The position numbers and the translations under genes were made by a program. The notes beneath the pieces were generated by a model that was not told the DNA's origin, did not search any database, and saw only the letters and a program-made list of their open reading frames with translations. From the NCBI RefSeq assembly GCF_039542345.1, contig NZ_BAABHY010000002.1:1-51062 (forward strand): a stretch of DNA of 51,062 bases, given 5' to 3'. Below, piece by piece: positions 28,349 through 37,074 of the stretch (positions are counted from its first letter, which is position 1; each line of letters begins with the position of its first letter). Source of the stretch: Orbus sasakiae. GTDB taxonomy: Bacteria > Pseudomonadota > Gammaproteobacteria > Enterobacterales > Orbaceae.

Positions 28349-28871
28349 AACGAGTAATTTGACCTTTAGAATCTTGTAAGAATAGAGTGTTTATATTGTT
28401 TCCACTATTTATTCCCCAAGCACTATTAGCTATTTCTGTCATTTGATTTTTAGATAAATCAGCTTGAGTAAGTACAGAGGTTGTTTGTTGGTTTTTCTTC
28501 TCTATTACTGCCAAAATTTTATTAACTCCTCTAACATTAGGAGTATAAACGTCAACTTTACCAATCCCATCTACATAGAGATCTTGGGTCTTAACTTTAT
28601 TTTGATTGACTTATTTTATGCCAACAACATCATAACCTAAGTTTAAAAAGCCACTACCAGCTCTCATCTCATTAGCATTTGGTGTTGAACCTTGTTCAAA
28701 GATCACTGTTCTAGTTTTACCCGCGTTAATATTACCAATTGAATTACTGCCTGGCGCAAGTTCAATTTGAGTGCCTTTATCTAAAATGACACTTCACGTT
28801 GCTCCTGTTGAGTTGCCTTTAGGAATTAGGTTAGAGGTTACTACTGGCACTAATCCAAAAAGAAGTAGCAT
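28320..28871 (-). pseudogene. Orphan CDI-type toxin C-terminus, interrupted by two stop codons
   Basis: A single 184-codon frame interrupted only by TGA at 28794-28796 and TAA at 28611-28613. The last 64 codons read KVDVYTPNVRGVNKI...IEKKNQQTTSVL and end in GQITRYARP. This pattern (VDVYxP followed by an IEKKN helix) resembles the tRNase-type C-terminal domain of CdiA/filamentous haemagglutinin proteins. The upstream part (VILDKGTQIELAPGSN, AGSGFLNLGYDVVG) looks like the linker that carries such toxins. A TAG lies just before the first ATG, so it is detached from any full-length adhesin and probably arrived as an orphan module. Confidence 0.62.
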
Positions 28872-28904
28872 CTAAACTGGGATTACAGCTTTCACAGTAC
28901 AACA

Positions 28905-29159
28905 AGTATGAGTAGGTATGCATATTCCGCCTGCGGATAAACTGATATTGCTTGCCGAACTCTTTACTACATCCATTGATTATTTATTAATAGGGGCGCT
29001 TATGACGAACATTCAACAATGAGTAATACGCGGTTATTTGAACAATTTAAGGCATTAACCAACTGTCCACAAGAAGAGCAAGAGACTGTCATTAAATTAA
29101 TTAATGCGGTGATTGTTAAAAATCGGGTAGAATCGGCATTGCTGCCTGTTGATAAGTAA
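28905..29159 (+). pseudogene. Remnant of an XRE-type transcriptional regulator
   Basis: The plus strand encodes HIPPADKLILLAELFTTSID followed by YLLIG, then after a one-base shift the segment AYDEHSTMSNTRLFEQFKAL and ...CPQEEQETVIKLINAVIVK. This is the order seen in the distal half of XRE/Cro-type helix-turn-helix repressors. The HTH start is missing or further shifted (a stop lies at about 28911). The last 46 codons (29019-29159) are open. It precedes the SymE-like gene and may once have regulated it. Confidence 0.6.
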
Positions 29160-29181
29160 TAATAAGTAAACTAAACGCAGA

Positions 29182-29226
29182 CTAGTTGTGTGCGACCACA
29201 ACAAGCCTGCTAATCACAACAACTAG
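29182..29226. repeat. Imperfect inverted repeats in the leader of the symE-like gene
   Basis: The leader holds CTAGTTG (29182-29188) facing CAACTAG (29220-29226), and within it GTTGTG/CACAAC as a smaller hairpin. It sits just before the ribosome binding site of the symE-like gene, where SymR antisense RNA is made at the E. coli symE locus. Any RNA here is speculation. Confidence 0.35.
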
Positions 29227-29245
29227 CAACTAAGGATTAATTATC

Positions 29246-29508
29246 ATGACTAACACCCATTCTACGGCAAAAACAGCTAAAACTAAAACCACCGGTAAAC
29301 CCCAGCGAGAGACGTCACAACGTCATTACACTGTTGGCTACATCAGCGTTCGCCATGAACCCAAAGCCGCACAGGCTCGTACCCACTACAGCCCCCCCCT
29401 GTGCTGCATCTTAAAGGCAATTGGCTTGAGCAAGTCAGCTTTACCACCAGCCAACCAGTGACGCTCACAGCTAAAAAAGGGAAATTGATTGTAGAAATTG
29501 CGAAGTAA
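29246..29508 (+). pseudogene. SymE-like toxin gene, frameshifted in a poly-C tract
   Basis: The first 51 or so codons (HYTVGYISVRHEPKA) match the SymE-type toxin domain. A run of eight C (29392-29399) then shifts the frame, ending at 29461. If the tract had nine (or six) C, translation would continue VLHLKGNWLEQVSF, QPVTLTAKKGKLIVEIAK and stop at 29508, giving 87 residues with the classic SymE LKGxWLEQ motif. Ribosome binding site TAAGGA lies before the ATG. SymE of E. coli is an SOS-induced toxin, possibly acting on nucleic acids; the function here is by analogy. Confidence 0.72.
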
Positions 29509-29561
29509 ATCGAATAATGAAAAAACAATTAGTCCAGTTCTGTGATAGAGAGCACTGATAT

Positions 29562-29593
29562 AAAAAATCCCAGTTTTTAGGCTGGGATTTTTT
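29562..29593. terminator. Bidirectional terminator between symE-like gene and CDI locus
   Basis: Perfect 12-base stem (AAAAAATCCCAG / CTGGGATTTTTT) with an 8-base loop; A and T runs on both sides allow termination of the symE-like transcript and of the convergent cdiBAI transcript. Confidence 0.9.
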
Positions 29594-29617
29594 ATTATGG
29601 CTTCGTCATAATATTCA

Positions 29618-29866
29618 TTAAAATGTATTTCTATTTTTAAATCTAGGCCATAAATAATAAGCAAACCAAAATACTAGACTTGCAAAAATACAACCTAATG
29701 TAACTCCTTTTAATAATCGGAATAAAAAGTCTAAGTCAATTTTCCAATATTTAATCCAAGCTAATAATGAAAAAAATCCCCATATCACAGTCATGCCTGA
29801 TACTACAGCAAACTCAAGAAGTAAAAATACCTTGATTAGTACTAATATATGCTTAATTACTTTCAT
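29618..29866 (-). CDS. cdiI: Small membrane protein, probable CDI immunity protein
   Basis: An 82-residue protein that begins two bases after the cdiA stop codon on the same strand, the standard place of the immunity gene. It has hydrophobic segments at about residues 4-40 (one or two helices) and 50-73, with a charged hinge KYWKIDLDF. An inner-membrane immunity protein would fit a CDI toxin that forms pores or ion channels. I do not recognise the family; the call rests on position, size and hydrophobicity. Confidence 0.65.
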   Translation of the reverse strand: MKVIKHILVLIKVFLLLEFAVVSGMTVIWGFFSLLAWIKYWKIDLDFLFRLLKGVTLGCIFASLVFWFAYYLWPRFKNRNTF

Positions 29867-29868
29867 AT

Positions 29869-32800
29869 TTATTTTTGCTTATCGTTTATTTTATCACCTA
29901 AGATCTTCTCACTAACCTCCCCGCTACCTGAATCAAAAATATTCCCTATAATAGGAGGCAAATTATGTTCAGGAACTGGTTTGGTTATAGTCCAAACACC
30001 AGTTGGGCGCATCTCATATTTTTGAGATGCTGAGTTGAAAACCTTAGTAAAAGGTATTTTGATTATGCTACCTGATGCATAGCCAATACCGCTTCCTGTT
30101 TTACTTAATATAGCCCCCATAAATGGATCTTCGCCTTTTAATTCCGCAGTATAATAGCCACCAATAGCATTCCATGTTACTGTTGGATTGTAACCTTTTC
30201 CTGCTGTAATTGAGCCTACAACTCCTGAACCAATTACATCAGATAACCTAACCTCTCCAGTTGTTCCATATTGAATAGCAGCATTAAATCCACTAGACAC
30301 ACCAGCAGCAATTAATGTTTCCTTTGATTTTGTAAAACTATTTATTAATATATTTCTTCCTGCAAATACCATAAATGGCCATGAGGTAGGATCAGTGACA
30401 ATAGCAATTGTGCGATCTGTTGTTGATATATTATCTTGTAGGAATTTTAAATCCGCCCCATTTAGAATTTGAGCTAAGGCTTTAGCATGTTCATCCGTCA
30501 TTATCTCACCAAAATAAAATTGCCCATCAGCAGGTCCTTTTGAAAAATCGAAGTTAGCTTGGACTAATTCTTCATAAGTAACGCAAACCACACCTCCATT
30601 CGCACAATTTTCTTGAATCATTTTACTATTTTCATTGCTAATATCGATGTACTTTTGTATGACTTTATCACAATTACCACCAGAGGCTTTACATGCGGCA
30701 AATTCTTTATCAAGGGATAACATTTCATCACCACTCAAATAGTTATTCTCAATGACTAAATATCCAGCATTAGCACCGCTATAAACGCCTTCTGGGGAAC
30801 GAGCAATGATTGCACCAGCTACCGCTCCCGTCAATCGACCCAATTTTAGCATTTTTTGATAATAATCATTATAACTAGAACTGTTACTTTCAAAGTTAGA
30901 TCCAAGTACCATTGCTGCAAGTTCTGCTGCAAATGCACCAGCAGCAGCCCCTTTACCACTTCCTCCACCAATTTCAGCCGCGATGGCTGAAGTGACAGCA
31001 TGAGGAATCAGTTTGCTTGCTTGACTATTAAAATAACCACTATGACCAATAAAATTTGCGGCTTCAGCATTAAGTTGATTACCAACATTACTGAGTAATG
31101 CCGTAGAAAAACGATCTTTAAAGCTACCGCCACTAATTGCAGTATTTATTCCAGCATCAATTACCGAATGCCCGACAACACTTTGTGCAACTTTCCCCCA
31201 ATCCCCATTTGAAATCAATGTAAGTTTTTCTGAACCGGTAAGGGCACTAATATTGGCGTTAGGATTCGCATTTTGGGTCAAATTAAACGCGTCATCAAAT
31301 CCAGCCATTGCACCACCAATAATCATTGATGTCGCAATCGATTTTACTGAGTCTTTACTGGCTAAATCATGTAATGTTTTAGATACATTACCTTTATTTT
31401 CAACCAAGCTAACGGCTGCTTTTGAACTTAATGAAGATATTCCCGCTGCCACGCTATTAATGACAACCGTTTCGGCCATACCTGTCGCGCCAACAGACGT
31501 CGCTACTGTTCCCCCTGCCGCTAAACCAACACCTGATGTGGCGATTGCAACAGCGATTGCAATTACTGCGGCAACAACTGGATTGAGTGATTGCGTTTCG
31601 TAATCCCAGCTACTATATGCATCTTGAACTTTACTCCACTCAACATCACCTTTTTTATCTAAGTCTTTTAACCATTTCGTACCGTCACTATTACTGAGTA
31701 ATGTTAGTGCGTTTTGTAATGATTGACTCTTTTGAGCCACAATATCAGCAGATATACCTTTTGCTGCGTCAACTGTAAACGCCCCTCCGGCTTGAATGAC
31801 AGGTAGTTTCCAGGTTTCTTTTTCATAACCTTGATCACTGTATTTAATAAAGAAACCTTTTGATAATACAATCTTTTGATTAAATTCAGTATCTTTAACA
31901 CCTTCAAAAATAACCTTGCCATTCGTACTTGCAAGCTTGATATCTTTCCCTGCTTTAATTTGGCTCGCTTGATAAGTGCTATCACCAGCACTGGTTAAGG
32001 TAATATTATCGTTAGCCGTAAAATCAACAACTTTATTTACCACATTATGAGAGGTTTTTATCGTCGTTTTCTTTTTACCATACCATTTGCGCTTTGTGTT
32101 TTTAGATTCATAAAAACTAGTCTCTTGCATCGCTTGGGCAAATAAAAATCCCCCCTTAGCCGCTGCAGTAATAGATTTATCTGCATCTAAATCAGTTGCT
32201 TGTAATAAAATACTACTATCTGATAAAATATTTAAATTACCGCCACTACTTAACACGACATTTTGTTGTGTTGTACTCGCTGTTTTTGTATTACCTAGTT
32301 GAGTCTCATTACTATTAACGACTGAATTAAACTCCATCTTACCATGAGCACTTAAATACATATCCTCTCCAGCATCAAAGCTCGCCCCATTAGCAATTAA
32401 ATCACCATTTACAGCTACCGTGAGTTTTTTTCCCGCTTTAATATCTGTAACGACATGTTGAATATCTAGTTTGTTTGGTTTAGAGATAGTATAAGTAACA
32501 GCCGGCAATAAAAAATCACGACCAGCAATCAGATCGATATTTTTTCCACTCTCGATCGTTGCTGCTTTTGAATAAATATCACGGCCCGCTGTAATCATAA
32601 CGTTACCAACGGAATCGATTACACTACTAAGCTCAGGTTCTTTTTCTGCCGGGAAAAAAAATTTTCTTAGATCAGCATCTAATATCCGCGGAGCTAAAAT
32701 TATGTCATTCCCAGCTATGATATTTACTTCTTGACCCGTTTTAAGTTTGACCCCATCAATATTGACATTATTACCCGAACGAATTGTCGCACTACCAGCT

Positions 32801-35175
32801 ATATTAATATTGCTAGTTTTGTTAAAGACATTATTAAAAAAAACATTCTGATTGTCTTCATCCGTAATAATAGATTTTTTTTGTGTAGGATAAATGGCCT
32901 GATCAAGTAGTGCATTTGAATTAAATATGGTAAGAGATTCTCCAGCATTTAAACTGATGTTTTTTCCCACACTAATAATTTGATCTGATAATGTAATTGA
33001 TTTACCCACGTCAATATCTAATTTATTTTTTATATTCCATGTACCAAATATTTGCTCACCAGTCGAGTCTAAATAATGTTTTTTATCAGATGTAATTGCT
33101 TTTAAGTTTCCAACACGGCTGAGAATTGTCACATTATCTGCTGAAAAATGAGATTGGCTAACCTTAATATCATTAACAGCAATCAAAGAAAGATCTTGCT
33201 GACTGATAAAATGATTATTTTCGAGATCTATGGTGTCACTAGCTAAAAATGATGTAGAGCCAGTCGATTGTATAACACCATAACCTTTGATATTTTTTGC
33301 ATTTAAAACAATATCTTTTCCAGCAGAGATGATTGGCTCTCTCTGTGCACTGTTAGTTATATGATGATACTTATCTATATCTTTTGAAGAAAAGATAATA
33401 TCATTTTTATAATCAGCAATGAGATTTCCCTTAGCTACAATCGGTGATATTACATCTTGTTTTGAATTAAAAACTAATTCTTCATTATTTTTTTTAAAGT
33501 TAATATTTCGATAGATTGTCTCAAAATAATACCAATCATTAGAGCCTCGATTTACTTTTTGGTATAGATATTTATATGGTAAATACCTTACTCCATTTGG
33601 TGACAAATAACTTAAATAGACATTTTCCTCACCGGATAAACCATGTTGAAGGGATAATTTACCACCAGTTAAAAACATATCATTATCTGATATTAAATGA
33701 CCATAAACGTTATCCAATGTATTACTATTAATATACAGATTGCGACCAGAACTAATTTCACTTATAGAAGGCGAGGAGTAACTAATGATATTTCGTGCAA
33801 TATTAATATAGTTACTTCTTTTTAAGTCTATTTCATCAAACCATTTTTTTTGTAAGAATCCCTCAAGTTTAGCATGCGACTCGATGGATACCCATACGTT
33901 TTCATTGTCATCAAACCACCCCCCCAGCTCAACAATCGAATTAAATTGGGTTGAATCAGGTTCTACTGATTTTAAAGTGAAAAGAGCTGATGAGATATTC
34001 TCAACACTATCCGCTCGAATCAGTAAATCACCGTTATTTGTTTTTATGGTACCAGAAATATTTTTTAATGAATGACTACGCGTATCGTTAACATCTTTTT
34101 GAATCCAAAGATTATCATTAGCCTCAATAACGGCATTAGTATTAATAATATTATCCGCATAAATCCTCATATCTTTGTTAGATATAATCTGACTTTGAGT
34201 ATTTTTAACTGTATCTGCATTAATTGTTATGTTGCCACCACTAGTAACCTTTTTGTTATTTGTGATATCCAGTGTCGTGGCTTTAATATTTAAATTTGTT
34301 TTTGCGGTAACGTTTCCAAGCTGGATTTTACCATCGGCTGCAAGAATAATGTTATTCTTGGTCGATACAATATTATTTAAATTTACTCCGACACCATTTT
34401 CTGTCGAAACTAAATGAATTTTATTCGCATACATACCACCTAGCGCCTTTGTATCAATCGATACAACCGGTTTAATACCTTGCACATTAGCAGTAGTTAC
34501 ACTCCCGGTAGCATAATCAATCTTATTGCTACCTTGTATCACATTTAAATTTTGTGCATTAACTTGACCATTGAGTTCTACAGTACGGCTAATAATATCA
34601 GTATAATCAACATTGGAGACATCCATTCCTTTAGGACCGATAACAATCATCCCTTGGGTTGTTGTTAAAGCTTCAATTGCACCATTTTTATCGAACGTCG
34701 GTGTTCCTGTCGTTAAAGTAATACCCTTTGTGTTAATAAATCCACAACCATCACATGTAATGCCATTAGGGTTGGCAATAAGTATATCTCCTTGCTGCCC
34801 AAATATTTCGGTTTTACCTTTTAGCTCTGAACGACCATTACCAACAACTTCATTAATAATTAATTTTGCATGAGTACCATTTAAGTTACTATTAGCACTT
34901 ATTTGTCCCGCCAATTGAGACTGGCCGGCTTTGGTTGAATTATTAAGTACAGCACCTTTTTCTGTAACATTAAAATCAACAAACTGATTGTGTGAAATCC
35001 CAGCTTGGTTCGGTTTTGCAATATTAATAATAGGAACATTACTTGTATTATGTATTTGAGTATCATTGTTTTTAACAGTAATTGCAGCAGCCATTAGCGG
35101 TTGAAAAGGATGCATCAGGGTTAAGGCTACCAGACCATAACCAATGCACCTATTAACTTTCTTTTCGATATTCAT
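29869..35175 (-). CDS. cdiA: CdiA-type contact-dependent inhibition toxin/adhesin
   Basis: Two-partner secreted effector displayed on the cell surface, whose C-terminal part kills neighbours. It reads 1768 residues from the ATG at 35175, which is preceded by AAGGA; a longer start at 35196 is less likely. After the signal peptide comes the TPS secretion domain with NPNGITCDGCGF, then haemagglutinin-type repeats (many N-I-x-I-x-A-G-x-D/S units) and a helical alanine/glycine-rich pretoxin part. An IENNYLS motif (about residues 1475-1481), the VENN-like boundary, follows. The last 288 residues form the variable toxin end, ending in a glycine-rich GSGIGYASGS segment. It is short for a CdiA (often over 3000). 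Confidence 0.9.
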   Translation of the reverse strand: MNIEKKVNRCIGYGLVALTLMHPFQPLMAAAITVKNNDTQIHNTSNVPIINIAKPNQAGISHNQFVDFNVTEKGAVLNNSTKAGQSQLAGQISANSNLNGTHAKLIINEVVGNGRSELKGKTEIFGQQGDILIANPNGITCDGCGFINTKGITLTTGTPTFDKNGAIEALTTTQGMIVIGPKGMDVSNVDYTDIISRTVELNGQVNAQNLNVIQGSNKIDYATGSVTTANVQGIKPVVSIDTKALGGMYANKIHLVSTENGVGVNLNNIVSTKNNIILAADGKIQLGNVTAKTNLNIKATTLDITNNKKVTSGGNITINADTVKNTQSQIISNKDMRIYADNIINTNAVIEANDNLWIQKDVNDTRSHSLKNISGTIKTNNGDLLIRADSVENISSALFTLKSVEPDSTQFNSIVELGGWFDDNENVWVSIESHAKLEGFLQKKWFDEIDLKRSNYINIARNIISYSSPSISEISSGRNLYINSNTLDNVYGHLISDNDMFLTGGKLSLQHGLSGEENVYLSYLSPNGVRYLPYKYLYQKVNRGSNDWYYFETIYRNINFKKNNEELVFNSKQDVISPIVAKGNLIADYKNDIIFSSKDIDKYHHITNSAQREPIISAGKDIVLNAKNIKGYGVIQSTGSTSFLASDTIDLENNHFISQQDLSLIAVNDIKVSQSHFSADNVTILSRVGNLKAITSDKKHYLDSTGEQIFGTWNIKNKLDIDVGKSITLSDQIISVGKNISLNAGESLTIFNSNALLDQAIYPTQKKSIITDEDNQNVFFNNVFNKTSNINIAGSATIRSGNNVNIDGVKLKTGQEVNIIAGNDIILAPRILDADLRKFFFPAEKEPELSSVIDSVGNVMITAGRDIYSKAATIESGKNIDLIAGRDFLLPAVTYTISKPNKLDIQHVVTDIKAGKKLTVAVNGDLIANGASFDAGEDMYLSAHGKMEFNSVVNSNETQLGNTKTASTTQQNVVLSSGGNLNILSDSSILLQATDLDADKSITAAAKGGFLFAQAMQETSFYESKNTKRKWYGKKKTTIKTSHNVVNKVVDFTANDNITLTSAGDSTYQASQIKAGKDIKLASTNGKVIFEGVKDTEFNQKIVLSKGFFIKYSDQGYEKETWKLPVIQAGGAFTVDAAKGISADIVAQKSQSLQNALTLLSNSDGTKWLKDLDKKGDVEWSKVQDAYSSWDYETQSLNPVVAAVIAIAVAIATSGVGLAAGGTVATSVGATGMAETVVINSVAAGISSLSSKAAVSLVENKGNVSKTLHDLASKDSVKSIATSMIIGGAMAGFDDAFNLTQNANPNANISALTGSEKLTLISNGDWGKVAQSVVGHSVIDAGINTAISGGSFKDRFSTALLSNVGNQLNAEAANFIGHSGYFNSQASKLIPHAVTSAIAAEIGGGSGKGAAAGAFAAELAAMVLGSNFESNSSSYNDYYQKMLKLGRLTGAVAGAIIARSPEGVYSGANAGYLVIENNYLSGDEMLSLDKEFAACKASGGNCDKVIQKYIDISNENSKMIQENCANGGVVCVTYEELVQANFDFSKGPADGQFYFGEIMTDEHAKALAQILNGADLKFLQDNISTTDRTIAIVTDPTSWPFMVFAGRNILINSFTKSKETLIAAGVSSGFNAAIQYGTTGEVRLSDVIGSGVVGSITAGKGYNPTVTWNAIGGYYTAELKGEDPFMGAILSKTGSGIGYASGSIIKIPFTKVFNSASQKYEMRPTGVWTITKPVPEHNLPPIIGNIFDSGSGEVSEKILGDKINDKQK

Positions 35176-35202
35176 ATTGTTTTCCTTTTTATTCATATCT
35201 CA

Positions 35203-36864
35203 CTAAAAATTCAGTGATAATTGAAAATAACTAACCCAGTGATCGGGATTTATCATTGCTGGATAAAACAAAGGCTTTCCAATGCTCAACGAAGCGTTGT
35301 AATAATTATTATCAGATAAACTTATTCCAAAGGCGATTCCTGTCATATTACCGCCATCAATTTGATTATTTTTATGTTTAATCCATCCGCTATCAATGGC
35401 TCCCGTTAGAGATATAGATCGAATAAATGAATTAACTGACGCTTGATAAGTTAGTTCATTACGCCAATAAAAACCTTGATTCCCGGTTAATGAGGATTCT
35501 TTAAATCCCCGGACAGAATATTCTCCACCGATTGATATTCTTTCTGTTGAATAAAGATTTTGCTTTGACCATTGAGCATATAAAGAGGTGAGATAATGCG
35601 AGGAAGAACTTAACGGTTTGTAGTAACTACTACTGACCGTTAATTTAGTAAACTGACTTTTAGGCGAACCATTGATCTTAAGTTTATCTGTTGTGCTATC
35701 AAAAAGATGCAATCCTTGAACTACCGTTGGATTAAATGTGAAATAGCCATTTTTCAATACCGTACTATAGTTTAGTCCTAAAGTAATAGTATTTAACGTC
35801 GGACTACTAATTATCAATTTTTCGTTAGCAAATGTATTATTAACGGTTTTATGTGAATAATGTGTGGTAAATGAAAATTTTGTTTGGTTATCACGATATA
35901 CGACTTTATTGAGCATTAAACGATGTTGATCACTCTTTCCTTTATAGCGCCATTTATCAAAAACAAGTGGTATATCATAGTAAAAATAATTACCTGAATA
36001 TAAATAATCTATCGTCCAATAACCTAAAGGAATTGATAGCTGGGTAGATAGATTACGACTGGTATGCTGATTACGGAAATCATTGTTTATGCTAGCTGAT
36101 ATTGACCAAATATCAGCAATCTGCAATGGATTTTCGACCGTTATACTTAGGGTATTTTGCCCTATACCTGTAGATTTTTGTCCACTATTATTGATACCTG
36201 TTTCTAAAAAAATAGGCAAAATTCTGACTTTATTGCTTTTAAGTTCAACAAGAGAATAACCAGCAATTTCTGATGGTAAAATATTAATACTTATTTTTTG
36301 TGAACGTAAACGATTTAATTGTTCAAGACCTTGCTCAATATCACGAAGATTTAAAACACTATTTTTCATATTTGGAAAAACCATATTTAAAATAGTCGGT
36401 GATAATCCATCTAAAGATATCGCTTCAATTTTTCCTTCGATAACAGAAATAACTAATATTCCGCTGGAGATATCTTGTTCTTCTAAATAGGCCCTAGTCG
36501 TGATAAAGCCTTCTCCAATATAGTAATTAGTAATTGATTTCACTAAAAATTGTATTTGCTCTATCGTAAGGCAATTATTGAGATATTCATACGTCAAATT
36601 CTGCTTAATCTTAAGTGAAAGGTGGTTCGCATCTTTAAATCTTATTTCATTGATTGGAAAGCATAAATTGGATTGTTCTACTGGCATATCCAATATTTCA
36701 GGATGAATATTAAATGATTTTTGTAAAGACTCACGTTGTTTTTGTGCATCTTCTAAAATAAGTTTTTGTTGTTCTTGAACTATGCTTTGCTCAGCTGGAT
36801 TCAATCCACACCAAGCTTTTGTGCTTAATATTAAACTTATCACTAATACAGTATACAATTTCAT
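35203..36864 (-). CDS. cdiB: CdiB-type two-partner secretion transporter
   Basis: Outer-membrane Omp85/TpsB transporter that exports CdiA. It has a signal peptide, an N-terminal helix (EQQKLILEDAQKQRESLQKSF), two POTRA domains (e.g. CLTIEQIQFLVKSITNYYI and GFITTRAYLEEQDI), and a barrel whose VRGFKE motif (the VRGY/F loop) and final phenylalanine are in the usual places. The frame extends to 36912, but a promoter and Fur box lie across 36885-36912, so the ATG at 36864 (MKLYTVLVI) is the real start, giving 553 residues. It is followed closely by cdiA. Confidence 0.92.
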   Translation of the reverse strand: MKLYTVLVISLILSTKAWCGLNPAEQSIVQEQQKLILEDAQKQRESLQKSFNIHPEILDMPVEQSNLCFPINEIRFKDANHLSLKIKQNLTYEYLNNCLTIEQIQFLVKSITNYYIGEGFITTRAYLEEQDISSGILVISVIEGKIEAISLDGLSPTILNMVFPNMKNSVLNLRDIEQGLEQLNRLRSQKISINILPSEIAGYSLVELKSNKVRILPIFLETGINNSGQKSTGIGQNTLSITVENPLQIADIWSISASINNDFRNQHTSRNLSTQLSIPLGYWTIDYLYSGNYFYYDIPLVFDKWRYKGKSDQHRLMLNKVVYRDNQTKFSFTTHYSHKTVNNTFANEKLIISSPTLNTITLGLNYSTVLKNGYFTFNPTVVQGLHLFDSTTDKLKINGSPKSQFTKLTVSSSYYKPLSSSSHYLTSLYAQWSKQNLYSTERISIGGEYSVRGFKESSLTGNQGFYWRNELTYQASVNSFIRSISLTGAIDSGWIKHKNNQIDGGNMTGIAFGISLSDNNYYNASLSIGKPLFYPAMINPDHWVSYFQLSLNF

Positions 36865-36884
36865 TTTATCATTTACACTTTTAA

Positions 36885-36912
36885 TAAATATGATAACGAT
36901 TATCATTTTCAA
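36885..36912 (-). promoter_or_regulatory. cdiBAI promoter with Fur box in the spacer
   Basis: On the minus strand, -35 TTGAAA (36907-36912) and -10 TATTTA (36885-36890) are 16 bases apart. The spacer contains TGATAATCGTTATCA (36891-36905), 14 of 15 to the 7-1-7 Fur consensus. Fur binding would block the promoter, so the CDI locus is predicted to be expressed in low iron. Confidence 0.78.
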
Positions 36913-37074
36913 TTAAATAATAAATGTAAAAATAATATCAATCAAGTGTTAATTAATTGTAAACACAAAAAATAAACTAAGTGAAATGCGTAAGTTAGAT
37001 TGTAACAAGAGAAGTCTATTTCAGGGGATAAGATATTCCGCTGGAATCAGCGGAATATAGAGCAATACAGTAAG

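Noticed and set aside
28077..29618. Insertion sequence or prophage remnant causing the decay patch
   Set aside because: No transposase, terminal inverted repeats, target duplication or integrase was visible; the patch is explained by CDI-type cassette turnover.
31253..31603. Long alanine-rich frame opposite cdiA
   Set aside because: Antisense shadow of the alanine/glycine-rich pretoxin region.
34480..35100. Repetitive look of cdiA as a possible CRISPR or tandem repeat array
   Set aside because: The repetition is at protein level (N-I-x-A-G-type haemagglutinin units) and no regularly spaced identical DNA repeats are seen. I saw no CRISPR array anywhere in the window.
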